Source of the DNA: Scenedesmus sp. ARA3 | Taxonomy: Eukaryota > Chlorophyta > Chlorophyceae > Sphaeropleales > Scenedesmaceae | DNA length: 64,000 nt | Reading direction: 5' to 3' | Assembly (NCBI GenBank): GCA_004335835.1 | Contig: RWJK01000256.1 | Coordinates: forward strand, 62,001 to 126,000 | Part shown: one piece after another, positions 50,682 through 62,006 of the stretch | How the letters are laid out: each line of letters opens with the position of its first letter | How positions within the stretch are numbered: position 1 is the stretch's first letter | Program-made: the position numbers and the translations under genes | The notes under the pieces: generated by a model | The model's database searches: none | What the model saw: only the letters and a program-made list of their open reading frames with translations | Told to the model about the DNA's origin: nothing

Positions 50682-53600
50682 CTAGGCAGTGCCTCCCAGC
50701 TCCTCTATTTCTGCAATCACGGATGCCTCTGCCTCAATCTTCTGCAGCTGCTCCGGCTCCAGCGCAGACGGCCCTGCCAGTGTGTGCGGCGCATGGCAGA
50801 CACACAACAGACAGCACACGCAGCACACACAGCAGGTTCTGTGTCAGCGCGCTGGTGCCACCTGCAGCTTCTTTCCCAGTTTGAACGGATTCGAAAGCAT
50901 ACATTTTGCATGCCGCAGAGCATCGCATGCGCCCGGACTCCAGCTGATTGCAAATGTTGCAAGACATACTATTTAAAACCTTGCTCGTAACAGCTGCTGC
51001 TGCCCTTTCTAACTGCCACTCTCAGCATGCACTCAGTACACAGCGCCTTCCGTGCAGCTCACCTTCCGTGTCCCGCCTCTCCTTGAGCTGCTGTATCTGC
51101 CGCAGCTTCTTCTGCAGCGCCCGCACTCGCTTCTGCGCAGCATCCGCGTCACCCCCAGCAGCAGCGGCGCCACTCACACTGGCACCCGCCAGCTGCTCCG
51201 TAACACCCGCAACGCCAGCAGCAGCACTACTGCTGCTGCCCTGCCCTGCTGCTGCTGCTGCTGGTTCGTCTTCCGCATCCTCGGCTCCATCTGCTGCTCC
51301 CTCACCACCCGCCTTGGCCTTTTTGTTAGCGCGTTTCTTCGCGTTTTTGCTGGCTGCCTTTGTGACAAACTCGGCGCCTGGCGGCATCGGCTTGCCAGTG
51401 CTCTGGCTGATGCGCCCGGGCTTGCTGCTGCTGTCGTAGGCGAGGCTAAATGTGGGGTCGCTGCCGCCGCTGTTGATGGCCGCTGCGCCTGCTTGCAGGT
51501 GCGACTGCAAGCTACGCATGCCCGGCGGCCTGCAGAAAGCAGCAGCAGCAGCAGCAGCATGCAGGCAGCACGGCAGCAGCAGGTGAAGCAGAGCTCCCAT
51601 CCAAAGTCATCATGCACACTGCGCACCACCACTTGCTGCAGCAGAGAGCACGCAAACACAGCACAAACTAAGACAAGCCTGCAAGCCAGCAACACACACT
51701 GCTGCCGACCAGCCGATCATCACCAACCCACCTATACGCTGCTGCTGGCTTGCTGGCCGCTGCGCTGCCGCCGCCTGCTGCTGCTGCTCCGCCGCCCTTG
51801 CCGCCTGCTGCCAGGCGCTCCGGGCTGGCTGGCCTGTCTTCATACGTTGTGCCTGGCGGGGGCGGCAGCCAGGCTGCCTCAAGCAGCGTCTCAAAGGGCC
51901 GCTCACACACCTTGTCGCCTGCAGCAGCAGCCAGGAAAACACATAATGCAGATTGCTCACATTTTGGTGGCAACAAGCCAGGGAAGGGCAGCACGGGTAA
52001 GTAAGTTTACTAGGATTTCAACCCCCGGAATGCAACGGCAGGGCGTCCTCCATACCAGTACTCAACGGTCGCTTGGTGGACAAGGTCATACACCCAGCAT
52101 TGCAGCTGCTTCGCGCACCCCGCAGTCAAGTACTTATGCGCACTTTACACTTCTTGCATCCCCGCAGCTGAATGCTTCACGCACCGACATATTTGAACAC
52201 GCGCACGTTGTTGTCCACACGCAGCCACACATGTGCAGTGCAGACACGTGCAACCCAGCAATACACAATGCAACCCTGGCCATTCACGCACCAACGTAGT
52301 TGAACACGCGCACGTTGTTGTCCACGCGCAGCCGCGGCGCAGTCGTGGCCGTCATGAAGTACCGCCCGCAGGGCGACCAGGCCGCACTGACAGACGAGGC
52401 GCTGCGCGTGGCACCCATCTGCTTGCACACTCCCTTGGATAGCTTGTTGTAAAACACAATGTCGCCTGGCGGTGGTGCAGCAGTTGTGAAAAGGCAGAAG
52501 TAACATGTTACTTTTCTGGCGGCTCTATAAGGGCGTGGAATGTTCTGCGGGCAGACAGATGCGCTGCTGCACGTGCAATGTCAGCTGCCAGGTGCACAAG
52601 GCGGCGCACAACCATTCAGCAACTTCACCCACTGCTCTGCTCAACACACCCTCCTACAAACAACCTGCACATCGCATGCAAGGGCTATGTTGGGATTTCC
52701 AGAGAATGCGTATTGATATCCGCAACGTTCTGCGGGCAGACGGATATGCTGCTGCACGTGCATTGGAGCACACCGCAGCCTCACGCATCCGCAGCAATTT
52801 GCTTTACACACGCATCCGCAGCAATTTGCAGCTTACCCTTAACATATCCCAGGCATAACTGGGCTTTGTAGCTGCTGCTGCGTCTAGGAGTGCAGACAAG
52901 CAGAAGCAGCAGCATCTACCCACCCATACTAGTTACATGCAGGCCAATCCTCTTCCCCCCATCATCAGCACAAGCAGCAACAGCAACACCAGCAGCAAGA
53001 GCAGCATAAACGTCACCCATGCACCCACCTGGCAGGTTGCCAAAGCCTGCAATGGCCAGGAAGCGCCCGAAGGGGTTCCAGCGTGCCGTGCTGTAGGGCC
53101 CTGAGCCCAGGTCGTACACGGGCTTGCAGCGGTTGTCCAGCAGCATGACCTGCGGCACGGCAGCAGCAGCAGCAGCAGCAGCAAGCGTGCTTTGCCAAGG
53201 TGCATTAGAACAGCTGTTTGTCCACCCCCAGTTCGAGATGCAAGACAACTGTGGCACTTAGCGCTTGTGCAGAAGCTTCAAGAACACACATGCAGAGCGA
53301 CCGGCAGCGTCAGCGCCTGCCAGCCCCACCGCCTCACCTTTGCCTGCACGAACCCCACCACCACTAGGAGATATTCCCTCAAACGACCCTGTGTCACATC
53401 ATGCACCAGCTGCTGCTGTTGCTGCTGCCGCTGCTGCGTGTGCCCCGCTGCCTCACCTTCGCCGGCATGAATCCCGCCACAACCACAAAGTAATCTCCCG
53501 CGGGGCTCCACTGCACATCATGCACAGGACCTTCTTTGGGCATGGCCACAGCACACGCCTCGTCAGCACGGGACATCTCTGCTGGCAGGTAGTGCAGTTT

Positions 53601-56505
53601 GGACTCCCCGTAGTAGCTCTGGTTGGTGGCGTCTGTCTCGCAGGTGGCCATGAAGAGTACGGCGGTGCCAGGTGCATTCCACATCATGGACGCGCCTGCA
53701 TGGATGAACAGAAGATGGCAAGCATTCAGTGATGTTGCTGTTGCAAAGGTAACCATGAAGAGTACGGCGGTGCCAGGTGCATTCCACATCATGGACGCGT
53801 CTGCAAAGCAGGGTGTGGAACAGCAGATGATGAGGATACGGACTGTGAAGAAATAGAGAGGGGAGAAGGCAGCAGGTGTGGTGATGCTGGTCCCGTAAGT
53901 GGCCATGAAGAGGACCGCAGTGCCAGGTGCATTCCACATCATGGACGCGCCTGCATGAGCGGGGAGAGAGTGAGGAAGCGGGGCCCCCTGCTGACGGTCA
54001 GCAAGCAGCAGGTGTGCTGGCGTCGCTTTTGCAGGTGGCCCTGCAGCAGCTCTTGCGGCTGATGGCCAACTGTTCAAGTCCCAAATCCTGCAGGCACATG
54101 CGGATCCAAACCCCAAACCCCAGCCATCTCACATGCACGGACCCAGAACCCGAACCCTAGCACACACCTGTGGCCCTGTAGAAGCTCTTGCGGCTGATTT
54201 TGACCGGCTGCATACATCCCAACCCTGCACGCACTTGCTGACCCAACCCCAAACAAAACCCTAGTCGCTACATGCACAGCCAAACCCCAAACCCCACACC
54301 CCCGCCGCACCTGTGGCCCTGTAGAAGCTCTTGCGGCTGATGGTGACCGGCTGCTCTCCGCTGCAGTCCACCACAGTGGCCACTGCAGGCTGGCCCTTGG
54401 CCTCAGCAATGAATGCAGCCAGCAGCTGCTTGCCGGGTGCGGGGCAGGGCTGGAAGCTGCTGGCGCCTTTGATGGGGATCTTCTTGGCGGCTGGTAAGGC
54501 AGGCAGCAGGGGAGGGTTTTGGCGAGTGTTGTGTTCTGTAACATGTTATGTAACGCGCAGTTGATTTGGTGTATTTGAGAGGCCTAAGCTGCCGGTTGTC
54601 ACAAACAATGCGCAGCAGAGCAGCTAGCTGCTATGGTTCTGAGCGAGCATGACTGACGTTGGTGTGCTCGCTGCAGCCTGATATGCATATTCAGCTGCCG
54701 GGGTGCTGCTGCAGTGCTTGAGTTTGCAGGCTGGTGTGTGTTGCAGGCGTCGCGCCTGCGTCCTTACATTCGCTGCCCAGGGAGCACCCTGCAGCACTTG
54801 AAATGCACAAGCCAGCCACTCACTCTTGAAGCCGCTGGCCCTGCTGTACTGGTGCACGGTGTTGGTCACGCCGTGAAAGGCCGCCTCGTCGCCCGCGCCC
54901 CACTGCAGCAGCGGCCACGCCTCCTTGTTCACGCTCTTGGCACCAAGCTCCAACACCACTGACCCAGTAGCAGTGTCCCAGGCCTGCGTGCAGGGACAGC
55001 AAGCCATGCAGTGACACGTACATATGGCTCAGCAGATATGATAAAGAGTATCCCAGCGTGACCTGAAAGATGTGCGTGTATGCACTGGTGGTGTCTGGCG
55101 CCCAGCTCATGCACAACTGCTGTGCACGCAGCACACATACACACGATTCCAAGGACTGGTCAATCTTAGCCGCAGGGATGTAGCCCTGGATGGCCTTCTG
55201 GCAGTAGGCCAGACCATGATTGAGACATAGAGAATGTGCAGCTGGCACTGGCCCAGCTGACAGCTGCTGCTCAGCATCCTGCATGGTATGCTGTTGGTAA
55301 CGGCTGCTGGACAGACATGCTACGAACCCCGCACCCATGCTTTCAATTACACCTGCTACTGCAGCTGCTGTAGCTATCGTATTGCTGTTGGTGTGCTGCT
55401 GCTGTGATGCAGGCACAGCTAGCGGGTGCCTTCAGCGCTGCTGCTCCTGCCGAGCGCTGCTGCTGCTCCCGCTTTGCCTGTGGCTTCGGCCCCTGCTGCT
55501 GCTGCTGCTGCCTGTAGCTTTTTCAGCCCCTGCTGCTGCTGGTGCTGCTGCTGCTGCTCCTGTTGCTGACACACCTTGATGTTCTTTGCCGGCTGCCCGT
55601 CCTCCTGCTTGCTGGGGCGCTGCGCCGTGGTGAGGAAGGCGCCTGTCTTGCTCCAGTCCAGCAGCACCACGCCAGGCACAGCCAGGCTCAGCAGCTGCAG
55701 CACAGCCGGCACAATGTGAGGGAGTCACCAAACATCGCATTTCATGCGTTATGTGTTATGTGACGGCTATACGTGATGCAATAAGTGCTGAGCCCAGCAG
55801 CACCACGCCAGGCACAGCCAGGCTCAGCAGCTGCAGCACAGCCAGCACCATGTGGCATGTGAGATGTCAAACGACATCGCACTTCATCAATATTTTGTGG
55901 CAGTTACAAGTACTGAGTGTGGTACCAGGATCAGAAAACGCCTGTGACAGACTTGCAGGACATGTGCGGCTGGGAGTGGCTGGGGCACCCTGAGGCCTGC
56001 AGCTGGCTGGCGCTTGCTTCCTGAAGTGCTTGCAACACTGCTGTCATATTACACAATCCTGCAGAAAACTACAGTAACAGTAGCTGCTGCCACCGCACCT
56101 TTGCTCCATTGCTGAGGCTGATGATGTCCACGCCAGCATCAGTCACTGCTGCAAGCTTGGTGCCATCAGGCGAGGGCACAGCGCTCTTTGCTGGCAGGCT
56201 GTACACCACACAACACGACAGCAGCCACACACATCAGCAGAGAGAATCTGTACGTTTTGAAGAGCTGAGAACTGCGTGCTGCAAGCTGTGTAAACAGATC
56301 AGGGTCGTACCTGCTCACACCAGACTGTGCAGCAGACAGCTCAGGCAGGCCTGTCAGCACGCTGGCCGTCTCCGACGTGCGAACTGCAAGACATTGGTGC
56401 AATCAAGTTATAGTTCATCATCATATGAGGTTACGTGCTTCAGTTGCTGTCGCTTCAAACCAGCTGCAGCAGCAACGTACCCAACAGTTGCAGTGCGGCT
56501 GCCAT
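50682..56505 (-). CDS. EIF2A: Eukaryotic translation initiation factor 2A (eIF2A), 12 exons, 645 residues
   Basis: Exons on the - strand: 56505-56481, 56383-56311, 56198-56099, 55694-55575, 54983-54824, 54490-54311, 53695-53457, 53149-53029, 52465-52292, 51918-51732, 51529-51063, 50773-50682. The sum is 1,938 bases with every phase matching. The product has the eIF2A beta-propeller blocks in order: SPDGTKLAAV, GAFLTTAQRPSKQ, VPIKG-like IPIKGASSF, MMWNAPGTAVL, SYYGESKLHYL, HDVQWSPAGDYFVVVAGFMP, NRCKPVYDLGSGPYS, ARWNPFGRFLAIAGFGNLPG, APRLRVDNNVRVFNY. After an Ala/Ser-rich linker the C-terminus is basic and helical (KNAKKRANKKAKA, KRVRALQKKLRQIQQLKERR), as in other eIF2A proteins. The human protein is 585 residues. 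eIF2A can deliver initiator tRNA to the 40S subunit independently of GTP. Exon 1 encodes only MAAALQLL plus one base. Confidence 0.95.
52180..52335 (-). repeat. Echo of the eIF2A exon 9 end
   Basis: TTGAACACGCGCACGTTGTT followed by GTCCACGCGCAGCCGCGG (exon 9 end, about 52299-52337) is echoed at about 52193-52232 with only a few changes. The spacing is about 105 bases. Confidence 0.9.
53330..53505 (-). repeat. Echo of the eIF2A exon 7 end
   Basis: CCTCACCTTCGCCGGCATGA plus ATCCCGCCACAACCACAAAG at about 53451-53495 (exon 7 end and donor) is echoed by CCTCACCTTTGCCTGCACGA plus ACCCCACCACCACTAGGAG at about 53333-53373. The spacing is about 118 bases. Confidence 0.85.
53636..54360 (-). repeat. 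eIF2A intron 6 with two extra copies of each flanking exon edge
   Basis: The exon 7 start (GTACGGCGGTGCCAGGTGCA, then TTCCACATCATGGACGCGCC; true copy about 53657-53696) recurs at about 53761-53801 and 53909-53953. The exon 6 end (ACCTGTGGCCCTGTAGAAGC, then TCTTGCGGCTGATGGTGACC; true copy about 54309-54350) recurs at about 54167-54208 and, more diverged, at about 54034-54068. Copies of one edge therefore form one half of the intron and copies of the other edge form the other half. Confidence 0.92.
55658..55852 (-). repeat. Near-perfect copy of the eIF2A exon 4 start
   Basis: CAGCAGCACCACGCCAGGCA, then CAGCCAGGCTCAGCAGCTGC and AGCACAGCC(G/A)GCAC, occurs at about 55664-55712 and again at about 55796-55844 with one or two changes. 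The acceptor CTGCAG is present in both. The spacing is about 132 bases. Confidence 0.93.
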
Positions 56506-56754
56506 AGCTGCCAGTTGTGTCTACAAATCACAAGCACAAGCATACTGACAATGAGCAGCATGATTGACTTTTTGGTTGCAGTTGGTTGCGCCTGTCCTGA
56601 CATGTGACATAGCATACGCGAAAAGGCGGGCGCCATATGTGACGGTGTGTGCTCATGTTCATTAGCCAAGTGTTTTATAATCCTTAGCGACGTTTGCTGT
56701 TGATCGTTGCGCTCATCAGCCGCGCTAGTGACCCTGGTGTGTAACCACAGCATA
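56506..56754. promoter_or_regulatory. Bidirectional promoter region between eIF2A and adenylate kinase
   Basis: Only 249 bases separate the eIF2A ATG (- strand) from the adenylate kinase ATG (+ strand), so the two divergent genes must share this interval. It is free of CAG/CTG runs, moderately AT-rich around 56530-56600, and becomes CpG-richer towards 56620-56720 (GCATACGCGAAAAGGCGGGC). The GCGGGC word resembles an E2F-type site, but this is only a word match. No TATA box stands out. Confidence 0.6.
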
Positions 56755-57355
56755 ATGCAGCAGCAGGCCAGCAGATCGTTGCTGCGCGCAGCGCACGCTT
56801 CGTTGAAAGCGACATGGCTCAGCAGTAGTGTTGCACCAGCTGCAGCTGCTGCCTACAGCACCAGCAGCAGCAACCAGGGGCAGATCAAGTGGGTGTTCCT
56901 GGGGCCTCCTGGTGTGGGTAAGGGCACCTATGCTAGCCGTGTTGCAGCTGCCTTGGACGTCCCCCACATAGCAGCAGGAGACCTAGTCCGCGCTGAGATC
57001 AAAAGTGGCTCGACTTTGGGTCAGCAGGTACGGCGCTCAGCAGTGCAGTCTGTACAGCCAGATGTGACAGCTGACTGGCTAGGAGGAGCCAGCCGGTGCA
57101 GCAGCAGCAGCAGCAGCAGCAATTGCAGCCGCATGGAGCATCTCAGACACTGCAACAGCACTGGGTACAAAAATTGTATGTGTGACCTCTGCAATCAGCT
57201 CAGCTGTGGCTGGTGCACTGCCATGCGCTGCCACCGTCCACTGCGTGCACGAACCAGCCTGCTGCTGCTGCTGCCGCCGCCTGCTGCTACTCGCAGATGC
57301 AGCAGATTGTGAGCAAGGGGCAGCTGCTGCCAGATGAGGTCATCATTGAGGTGAG

Positions 57356-57392
<37 letters not shown>

Positions 57393-58963
57393 CTGTCGGC
57401 TTGCAGCACAATGCAGCTGGCAGCGACAAGCTTGTATGCCAGTGGCCCAGTCCAGGCTTGCTGCCGCCAAGCACAGCTGCAACTGTGCAGCTGGGCAGGC
57501 TATTAACATGGAGTTTTCATAGTTTGTTAGCATGTGAAGCAGATGGAAGTAGTTGAACGAAGTGGGCGTCGAAGAGATATATCCCGCTAGGCTGTGCTGC
57601 AGTGGTGTATGGCGTAGGTCTGATGGCTGTGTGTTTGACCACCATGTGCTGTTGGTTGTGCTTGTGGTGGCTGCTGCAGGTGCTGCAGCAGCGGCTGCAG
57701 CAGGGCCGCGCTGCTGGGGAAGGAGGCTTCATCCTGGACGGCTTCCCAAGGTGATTTGATGCGCAGATGTTATGTAACCATGTTACGTTTTATGTAACCA
57801 TGTTACATAACAAGGCGAAGTGATGGACAAACACAATTCTTGGAACAACGCCGTTGGCGCACAGCAGCAGCAGCAGCAGCAGCAGCACTTGATGCCGGCA
57901 TCACATGCTGGCCTGGTAGCCATTTCACCACTTGCTTGCCTCCCTTTCACACACACTAAATCACACCAAGCAGTTATCTCAGTAGTACCAACCAAACCAC
58001 CACCAACCACCTTCTCCCCGGCCGTCGCACGCTTGCAGGACGACGCACCAGGCGCAGCAGCTGGCAGCCGTCACTCAGGTGCAGCTCGCGCTCAACCTCT
58101 CGCTGCGCCACGAGGTGCTCGTGCAGAAATGCTGCGGGCGCCGCATCTGCGGCCACTGCGGCAAGAACTACAACATCGCAGACATCTACCTGCCTGCTGA
58201 CCCTGCTTCCGGCCAGCCTGAGATTGTTATGCCGCCGCTGAGCCCTCCCAAGGAGTGTGAGCCACATCTGGAGACGCGGGAAGATGACACAGAAGAGGTG
58301 GTGCTGCGGCGGCTGCAGGTGGGAAGTTCATGGCGGCACGGGCGGGAAGTTGGGTGTGAAGTTGACGCATTGCTTAGCGGCGCACAGTGAGGCTGCAGCG
58401 TGTACTCCAGTTTTGTGTTGTGGTAGTGCTGTTGCCGCATGTTTCTTTACCTAGCATTGTCGGGTTCTGCATCCTTTCTGTGTGCTTGTTGTAGTCAAGC
58501 GGCACAAGGGTGACACGAAGGTGGTGCTGCCGCGGCTGCAGCTGGGTATTGCAGGAAAGTTGCGAATTAATCGGCGGCTTGAGGTGGGGAACATGGGTGT
58601 GAAAATTGTGGAGTTTCTGGCTCCACGGCGTAGCCCATCACTGCAGCCTATCATCTGCTTGGCATCAACTTTACTTTGTTAACTCGCCTGTTCATGCTCC
58701 AGGGCCCTTGCAGTGTTGTTCCCGCTGCCGTTGCCAGACATGTCTCTTGTGTTGTTCCCCTTCATGCTATCTGCCTCATCCACTCATTCCCTGGTCTTGT
58801 TATTTCTGCCTTGCCTGGCTGCAGGTCTACAATGCAGCAGCAGCGCCAGTTGAGGACTTTTACCGCGCCTCAGGCCTGCTGCTGGACTTTGAGATCACCG
58901 GGGGCATCCCGCAGACATTGCCCCGGCTGATGGCCAGCCTGCAGCCCTACATTGATGCAGCAC

Positions 58964-59003
<40 letters not shown>

Positions 59004-59031
59004 GAAGGAGCAGGCTGCTGCCACAGCTTGA
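56755..59031 (+). CDS. Adenylate kinase, probably organelle-targeted, 5 exons, 294 residues
   Basis: Exons: 56755-57027, 57297-57350, 57680-57750, 58039-58318, 58825-59031. The sum is 885 bases with matching phases. The first ~40 residues (MQQQASRSLLRAAHASLKA...) are Arg/Ser/Ala-rich without acids, a typical mitochondrial or plastid presequence. The P-loop is GPPGVGKGTYASR, then HIAAGDLVR (AMP site), GQLLPDEVII, GGFILDGFPR, and a four-Cys lid (CCGRRICGHCGKNY) followed by PPKECEPHLETREDD. The C-terminus GIPQTLPRLMASLQP resembles plant adenylate kinases, then adds a poly-Ser run from CAG repeats. The enzyme converts ATP plus AMP to two ADP. The four Cys of the lid may bind zinc (inference). It is divergent from eIF2A across a short promoter. 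Confidence 0.93.
57768..57812. repeat. Palindromic GTTATGTAACCATGTTAC repeat in adenylate kinase intron 3
   Basis: TTATGTAACCATGTTAC occurs twice (about 57771 and 57790), and the second copy is followed by ATAAC. Thus GTTATGTAAC and GTTACATAAC form inverted halves. Similar words occur at 54538-54553, 52504-52513 and 55744-55757. Confidence 0.75.
58275..58625 (+). repeat. Diverged echo of adenylate kinase exon 4 end
   Basis: GATGACACAGAAGAGGTGGT with GCTGCGGCGGCTGCAGGTGG, GAAGTTCATGGCGG and GGGTGTGAAGTTG (about 58282-58367) is echoed at about 58511-58603 by GGTGACACGAAGGTGGTGCT, GCCGCGGCTGCAGCTGGG, AAGTTGCG and GGGTGTGAAAATTG. The spacing is about 230 bases. The echo is open over some 60 codons but lacks a matching acceptor, so I consider it intronic. 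Confidence 0.75.
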
Positions 59032-59218
59032 TGGCAGCAGCAGCTGATGGCCTGCCCGCAGCCCTACATCGGCAGCAGCAGCAGCAGCAGCAGCGGGAGG
59101 GAGCAGGCTGCTGCCACAGCTTGATGGCAGCAGCAGCTGATGGCCTGCCCGCAGCCCTACGTCGGCAGCAGCAGCAGCAGCAGCGGGAGGGAGCAGGCTG
59201 CTGCCACAGCTTGAAGGG
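58925..59218 (+). repeat. Triplicated tail of the adenylate kinase last exon, past the stop codon
   Basis: The final coding segment (CCGGCTGATGGCCAGCCTGC, AGCCCTAC, a CAG run, GAGCAGGCTGCTGCCACAGC and TTGA) is followed by two further copies at about 59032-59125 and 59126-59215. Each has GCTGATGGCCTGCCCGCAGC and the same ending CTGCTGCCACAGCTTGA. Unit length is about 90 bases, and the copies differ mainly in CAG number. The stop of the first unit keeps the later copies untranslated. Confidence 0.93.
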
Positions 59219-61612
59219 CGGCAGCAACAGCAGCAGCAGCCGCAGCGCTGGGCAACAACGCACCTGGCAGCTGTTGGGTGTGCATGTTGACGCACGTGCT
59301 TGTGCTTGTTTCTGCTGCATTGCTGCATGCGAGTGTGGTGTGTGGGTGCAAACACCCGTGTGTAACATTGTCTGGTGTGGAGGACTCCTTTTTTAAAACT
59401 TGAATCTGGTTCGTCGAAATCTGGTGTGTCTTATAATGATTGCCGAGCTTGAGGGAACGAGTTCTGGCCATAGCTCGAAGATTGGCATCTCTGGTGTGTC
59501 TTATACTTATGGCCGAGCTTGAAGCCACCACTTTCACAGGGTACCCTGCTGCGGTGATCAGGAAGGCTCTGCCTGACCACTCTGCAACAGTTTGTGAACC
59601 CCAGCCATCTACCGTTATTGGCCGCCAGCACATGTGCACAGCCAATGTGTACAAACACAGTTGCGAAAACAAACCCATCACACGCGCGGTTACATGCAAC
59701 ATAGTGCCGTGACACTGTTGTGGCACAACCATCGGAACGTGTTCTGTTACAACCATCACTGTGACGGCTGTGTTGCATGATGCAACCCCCAAGGGTGGAC
59801 TAGTCAGTCTTGCCACGGGCACAGCATGCTGTGGTGCTGCTGTCTCGTCATGCATCTGCCATTGACAGCAACCAAAGTTCCTGGTAAGGCTGTCACATGC
59901 CGCAAGGTGGCGACGTTGACCATGTGCGGTTCATGGCAGCGCAGTGGCAGCGCCAACCCTGCGGTCGCAACATCACAGCGCACGGCATGCGTTTGCAGGG
60001 CTGTGTCTCTTCACATGCACAAGACAATGCACTGTGCCGCATGGTGCGGCGTGCAAGGATGATCAGGCGGTGAGCCCGTCCGTTGCGTCACTTATCCCGT
60101 CTGAGACGAGACACACATGTGTAGTAGTGCCATAGTATGCACCGCATGGTCTAAAGAGCAGTATCGACTAGTCAAAAGCGACATGTGTTCATTGCTGCAA
60201 CTCAGCCAAGAGCAACACAGCACAGCTGATCACCAATCTGCTAAGAGACAGTAGCTCCTGTGTCAGCCAGCAACTCTACGCAGCTTGTCCAGTCAAGCTG
60301 TCATGCAAGCAGTACTCTATACATACAACGCAAGGCCAGAGCGGGGGCTGTACCCAGGTGATCGATCATAGTGATATCACTATCGCAGCTGCTGCCACTG
60401 TACCATCACTGCCCTCCATAACATACAGGAGCACATGCGCACCCTGCACAACAGCGCGCCAACCACCATGGCAGGAGTTGGAAAGCCCAAAAAGCACATC
60501 CTAACCAACTGTACACTGCCATGGCGGCGGCCGCACGTAACCAACAAAACAGCAACTGCAAATGCATGTGAAATCCAAACATCACCATCGTACTACGTTA
60601 GTAACGGAACTGCAAACCGCATGTGGTGTGTTCTTCTCACAGAGCAGCAGCTCAGCCGAGGAACAAAAGGCCGAACCCAGCACCAACTGCGGCCTCAAAA
60701 TAAAACTGCGGCCATCACCATCAGCCTTGTTTGGCACCTTCGCAGGCAGGCCTGTGACAATATGTACATACATATAATATATATACATATTTGGTGGATT
60801 TGTAGTTGATGCAGTAAGAAGCAACACACATGTTTATTTTGATGGATCTGCAATTGATGCAGTAAACAACAACACACATACCCTACTCAGATTGGCAGCC
60901 AGGCCTGCTAGAGCCTAGAAAGGTTCAACACACACACCAGCACTGACCAGAATTCACCACACACAAAGCCATCATAACGCACCAAACCAGGATACGACAC
61001 GCACCAACGCAGAGCCGTCCCTCAGCACCTGAACAGTCTTTACAACAGACGGCAAAAGGCATTTCTGTCATAGTGCAATGGGCCTGCAGGTTCTAACATT
61101 ACGGAAGCCAGCCGCCAAGTGGAGTAGCTACCGGCACGGATAGAAAAGAACAGTGAGCAGCACTACCCCAAAACCTCAGCGCACACCCACAGCAAATGAA
61201 ACCACTGCAAAGTTGCCTGCACTGCTGCAGCAGCGCATGCATGCCATTCCGAATTAGGATAGAAAAGTACAGTGAGCAGCACTACCCCAATCGCAAGATA
61301 TGCTGCCGTTTGCGCCACACCCGTGTTCTAGCCCACAAGGTACCCGCAAAGCATACTGCCAAGACATCGCTGCGCCAGTGACACTGCACCCCATTCTTCA
61401 GCTGTGAACCCCCTTTTGAATGTGATCCGTACATGCAATGCTGCACCTGAAATACTACCAGAGTCTCTGATTGCTGAGAGGGTGCTATCTCAACACACAT
61501 GGCCGTCGCACAAGGTGTTGTTCATGCGTTGATCACACCACGAAAACCAAAAGTCCTACAATACCGCGAGCTATGCATCCCCACACTCATGCCACGATGC
61601 ATGCGCATGTAA
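59219..61612. other. Convergent transcript ends and intergenic DNA; no gene found
   Basis: The + strand adenylate kinase and the - strand Hint gene converge here. I find no exon with a recognisable motif. Local tandem duplications occur: TCTGGTGTGTCTTATA with GCCGAGCTTGA at 59419-59453 and 59491-59523; GATGCAGTAA with CAACACACAT at 60808-60831 and 60856-60879; GATAGAAAAG with GTGAGCAGCACTACCCCAA at 61139-61172 and 61258-61291, about 119 bases apart. A short (AT)n/ACAT tract lies at 60762-60790. Confidence 0.45.
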
Positions 61613-61970
61613 CTATGCAGCTGCAGCTACAGCTGTGGCAGCTTGTGCTGCGGCACGCACAGCAGTAGCCAGCCCACCACTCGGGCCTTGTCTCGCCTGC
61701 ATAACCCTAAAGATCGCTTCATCAAACAGCGCAAGAGGACTTTTGCCCAATGCGCGGTACACAGCCCGCAGCGGCGCCTGAAGCGCGTGGTGCGCCTGAG
61801 CCAGCAGGTGCTGTGCTGGCATGACATGTTTGCGGGGCAGCAGCTGCAGCAGCTGCGCCTCACCCGGCCAAGCAGTGTGTGTGGATGCCGCAAAGCCCTC
61901 AACCACGATTGAGCCTGACAGGGTCCAGGGGCTGTACATGCCCTGCTCGATGCTGGCAGTCACCTGCAAC

Positions 61971-62006
<36 letters not shown>

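Noticed and set aside
51052..52299. 415-residue + strand frame
   Set aside because: It crosses exons and introns of eIF2A on the opposite strand and has only low-complexity composition.
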